From the NCBI GenBank assembly GCA_003661605.2, contig QMWL02000034.1, positions 1 to 7,507 of the forward strand: a stretch of 7,507 nt of DNA. Direction: 5' to 3'. Under the pieces are notes generated by a model. That model worked only from the letters and a program-made list of their open reading frames with translations, had not been told where the DNA came from and ran no database searches. The first letter of the stretch is position 1. Every line of letters begins with the position of its first letter. The position numbers were made by a program, and so were the translations under genes. This DNA is from an archaeon (GTDB lineage Archaea > Thermoproteota > QMWL01). Below are positions 5,840-7,507 of this stretch, in pieces.

Positions 5840-7243
5840 GTGCTACCCACTGGTTCGCCTGCTACAATTGCACGCTTCTTACGAAGCGGCAAATGTCCTG
5901 TGTGTGTAATGGGGCTCGGCCGCATGGGTCTTCCCATGTCGGTTTTACTCGCTGAAGCTGGTGTACGCGTAATCGGGTTCGACATAGATGAACGCGCTGT
6001 ACGCGCCGTCAATAGCCGCCGCCCCCACATCGCTGAGAAAGGCCTTCAGGAGCGCCTACGAAAGCTATCCCCGCGCCTCCTTCGGGCAACAACAGACCCG
6101 GACGAAGCCATTAAGGAATCGTGCGTCGTAACGGTTGTCGTACCAACGCTGGTCAGAGAGAACGGTTCCCCTGATTACTCGTACGTTGTCTCAGCAGCCT
6201 CGACCATTGGTCGGTATCTTCGTAGAGAAGCGTTGGTCGTGCTACAGAGCACCGTTGGGATCGGCGTCACTAGGAAGATCTTTGCACGAACTATAGAGAA
6301 GGAGTCTGGGCTTACTGCAGGTAAAGACTTCCTCCTGGCTTACAGCCCTATACGCGCAGCTGCGGGAAGCATCCTCAGAGACCTTCAGCGCTACAGCAAA
6401 GTCGTTGGTGGAATAAACGAACGTAGTACGGACGCAGCTGAGGGCTTCTTACGAACCTTCGTAAAAGGAGAAATCGTTCGAGTGAGCAGCATTGAAGCTG
6501 CTGAGGCAGCAAAGCTCTTCGAACTCATCTACCGCGACGTAAACATTGCGCTTGCTCAACAACTTGCTACTGTATGCGAACGCTACGGTCTCAGCTACTT
6601 CGAAGTATGTAGCGCTGCTAACAGCCAGCCTTACTGCCACCTACACCTCCCAAGCGTAGGTGTAGGCGGTCACTGTGTTCCCATCGTTCCCTACTTCCTG
6701 ATACGAAATCCACCGAGAGGCGCTACAATATCCCTAATCGAAGAAGCCCGTCGCTTCAACAAAGATGTACCCAAGCGGATCGCACGTCGTATAACCCGTA
6801 TGATCCGCACCCTTAAGCCACGCAAACCGCGAATCGCGTTTCTCGGACTTACGTTTAAGCCAAATGCAAAAGATGTAAGCTTCTCTCGTGCAATCGAGAT
6901 AGCAAAGTACCTGAGCGGTCGCGGCTACGCTATCCGAACCTACGATCCGCTTCTAAAACCAAAGGAGATAGAAGCCCTCGGTTTACGAGCAGCACCAAAC
7001 TTTGAAGCATGCCTCGAAAACGCCAATCTCGTAGTCATCGCTGTCTCCCACAAAGCGTTCCGCGATCGGCTCAGCCTCGATCTCATCACAAGCTACACCG
7101 ACAAACGCATACTAGGCATCTTCGATGGAGGTGGCGTCTTGAGTCTAGAAGCTGTCCGACAACTCGCAGATCGATGGCCGAAGCGTGGTCGCTTCTTATA
7201 CACCGGAGTAGGTGTACCAACCATACGAGGTGGGTCGCTATGA
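5840..7243 (+). CDS. Nucleotide-sugar dehydrogenase, UDP-N-acetylmannosamine (WecC-like) type, divergent active site
   Basis: This 467-residue protein belongs to the UDP-glucose/GDP-mannose dehydrogenase family, which oxidises C6 of a nucleotide sugar twice with NAD to a uronate. The NAD-binding Rossmann motif is GLGRMG (25-30) followed by GFDID (46-50). LQSTVG (135-140) precedes the active site, AEAAKLFELIYRDVNIAL (221-238) is the central helix with Lys225, GVGGHCVP (274-281) carries catalytic Cys279, and the C-terminal domain opens IAFLGLTFKPNAKDV (332-346). YRDVNIAL and GVGGHC favour the UDP-ManNAc/GlcNAc dehydrogenase branch. Three usually conserved polar positions differ: PER reads PIR (170-172), the Asn four residues after Lys225 is Leu229, and the Asp four after Cys279 is Val283. 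An in-frame TAA at 5816 bounds the start. GTG 5840 gives a 20-residue extension resembling other archaeal members; GTG 5900 is an alternative. Confidence 0.87.
   Translation: MLPTGSPATIARFLRSGKCPVCVMGLGRMGLPMSVLLAEAGVRVIGFDIDERAVRAVNSRRPHIAEKGLQERLRKLSPRLLRATTDPDEAIKESCVVTVVVPTLVRENGSPDYSYVVSAASTIGRYLRREALVVLQSTVGIGVTRKIFARTIEKESGLTAGKDFLLAYSPIRAAAGSILRDLQRYSKVVGGINERSTDAAEGFLRTFVKGEIVRVSSIEAAEAAKLFELIYRDVNIALAQQLATVCERYGLSYFEVCSAANSQPYCHLHLPSVGVGGHCVPIVPYFLIRNPPRGATISLIEEARRFNKDVPKRIARRITRMIRTLKPRKPRIAFLGLTFKPNAKDVSFSRAIEIAKYLSGRGYAIRTYDPLLKPKEIEALGLRAAPNFEACLENANLVVIAVSHKAFRDRLSLDLITSYTDKRILGIFDGGGVLSLEAVRQLADRWPKRGRFLYTGVGVPTIRGGSL
7227..7232 (+). promoter_or_regulatory. Shine-Dalgarno site of the Trm112-like gene
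   Basis: GAGGTG is a strong match to the archaeal anti-Shine-Dalgarno complement and lies 7 bases before the ATG at 7240, inside the end of the dehydrogenase gene. It fixes that start and shows that operon-internal genes can use ribosome sites here while first genes mostly lack them. Confidence 0.7.
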
Positions 7244-7507
7244 GGCGCTGGCTCCTCGACTACCTCGCCTGCCCCTACTGTAAGAAGGAACTCGAGCTAA
7301 TCGTACTGGAGCAAGGTCCCGAAGAAGACCTCATCACAACCGGCGTTCTCTACTGCAAGCAGTGCGGGCGCTGGTATCCCATCATCGACGAAATCCCTCA
7401 CATCCTACCCGATGACCTACGCGAACGCGACAAGGACCTCGATTTCCTCAAAAAGTGGAAAAACGAGCTCCCCAGCAAAATCGTTACAGAAGGCAAACCC
7501 TACTCCC
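7240..7507 (+). CDS. Trm112-like zinc-ribbon protein, N-terminal part (runs off the right edge)
   Basis: The visible 89 residues open MRRWLLDYLACPYCKKELEL, the Trm112 (UPF0434) signature. Zinc ligands are CPYC (Cys11, Cys14) and YCKQCG (Cys39, Cys42), followed by the family's RWYPIIDEIPHILP strand (44-57). Known Trm112 proteins are small activating subunits that stabilise SAM-dependent methyltransferases acting on tRNA, rRNA or release factor, in the cytoplasm. This one continues past the usual zinc domain with a charged helix (DLRERDKDLDFLKKWKNE, 59-76) and no stop by residue 89, so it is longer than minimal bacterial members. The ATG overlaps the dehydrogenase stop as ATGA and has a GAGGTG site 7 bases upstream, so the two are co-transcribed. 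The family call is good. The partner and the reason for its place beside a sugar dehydrogenase are unknown. Confidence 0.82.
   Translation, partial: MRRWLLDYLACPYCKKELELIVLEQGPEEDLITTGVLYCKQCGRWYPIIDEIPHILPDDLRERDKDLDFLKKWKNELPSKIVTEGKPYS

Overview
The window looks archaeal, most likely from the Thermoproteota/TACK side. The evidence is: an archaeal-type sugar-phosphate mutase with a GGEENGG loop; a DUF99 (endonuclease dU-like) protein; a DUF354 glycosyltransferase; a Trm112-type zinc protein; a tRNA without an encoded CCA; TATA-like boxes about 20-30 bases before several start codons (leaderless-type promoters); frequent GTG starts; and an archaeal Shine-Dalgarno (GAGGTG) only at an operon-internal gene. 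Base composition is near 50% GC by eye. I cannot fix the lineage further without a search.

Layout. At 1-271 (minus) lies the 5' part of an unrecognised polytopic membrane protein. A gap of about 49 bases separates it from a divergent DUF99 gene (321-920, plus). A tRNA-Leu(GAG) follows at 945-1029, with its promoter overlapping the DUF99 stop codon. A tight plus-strand operon then runs 1082-4818: a nucleotidyltransferase with a left-handed beta-helix tail like GDP-mannose pyrophosphorylase beta, a phosphoglucosamine/phosphomannomutase 2 bases later, a polyprenyl-phosphate GlcNAc-1-phosphate transferase-like membrane enzyme overlapping by 8 bases, and a small two-helix membrane protein in ATGA overlap. 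The small gene overlaps, tail to tail, a minus-strand DUF354 GT-B glycosyltransferase (4721-5791). A second compact gap (48 bases) leads to a divergent UDP-ManNAc-type nucleotide-sugar dehydrogenase (5840-7243, plus), in ATGA overlap with a Trm112-like zinc-ribbon gene that runs off the right edge. There is no gene-free stretch above 300 bases.

How the genes fit together (inference). The mutase and nucleotidyltransferase would make an activated sugar, and the membrane transferase would load a sugar phosphate onto dolichyl phosphate. The dehydrogenase would supply a uronic-acid sugar nucleotide, and the DUF354 protein would extend the lipid-linked glycan on the cytoplasmic face. This is a plausible early-steps cluster for S-layer N-glycosylation or another surface glycan. 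No oligosaccharyltransferase or flippase is in view. I see no CRISPR array, transposon, toxin pair or phage gene. The most interesting signals are changes at usually conserved catalytic positions in the dehydrogenase and the membrane transferase, and the uncharacterised small membrane protein locked to the DUF354 gene by a 98-base antisense overlap.
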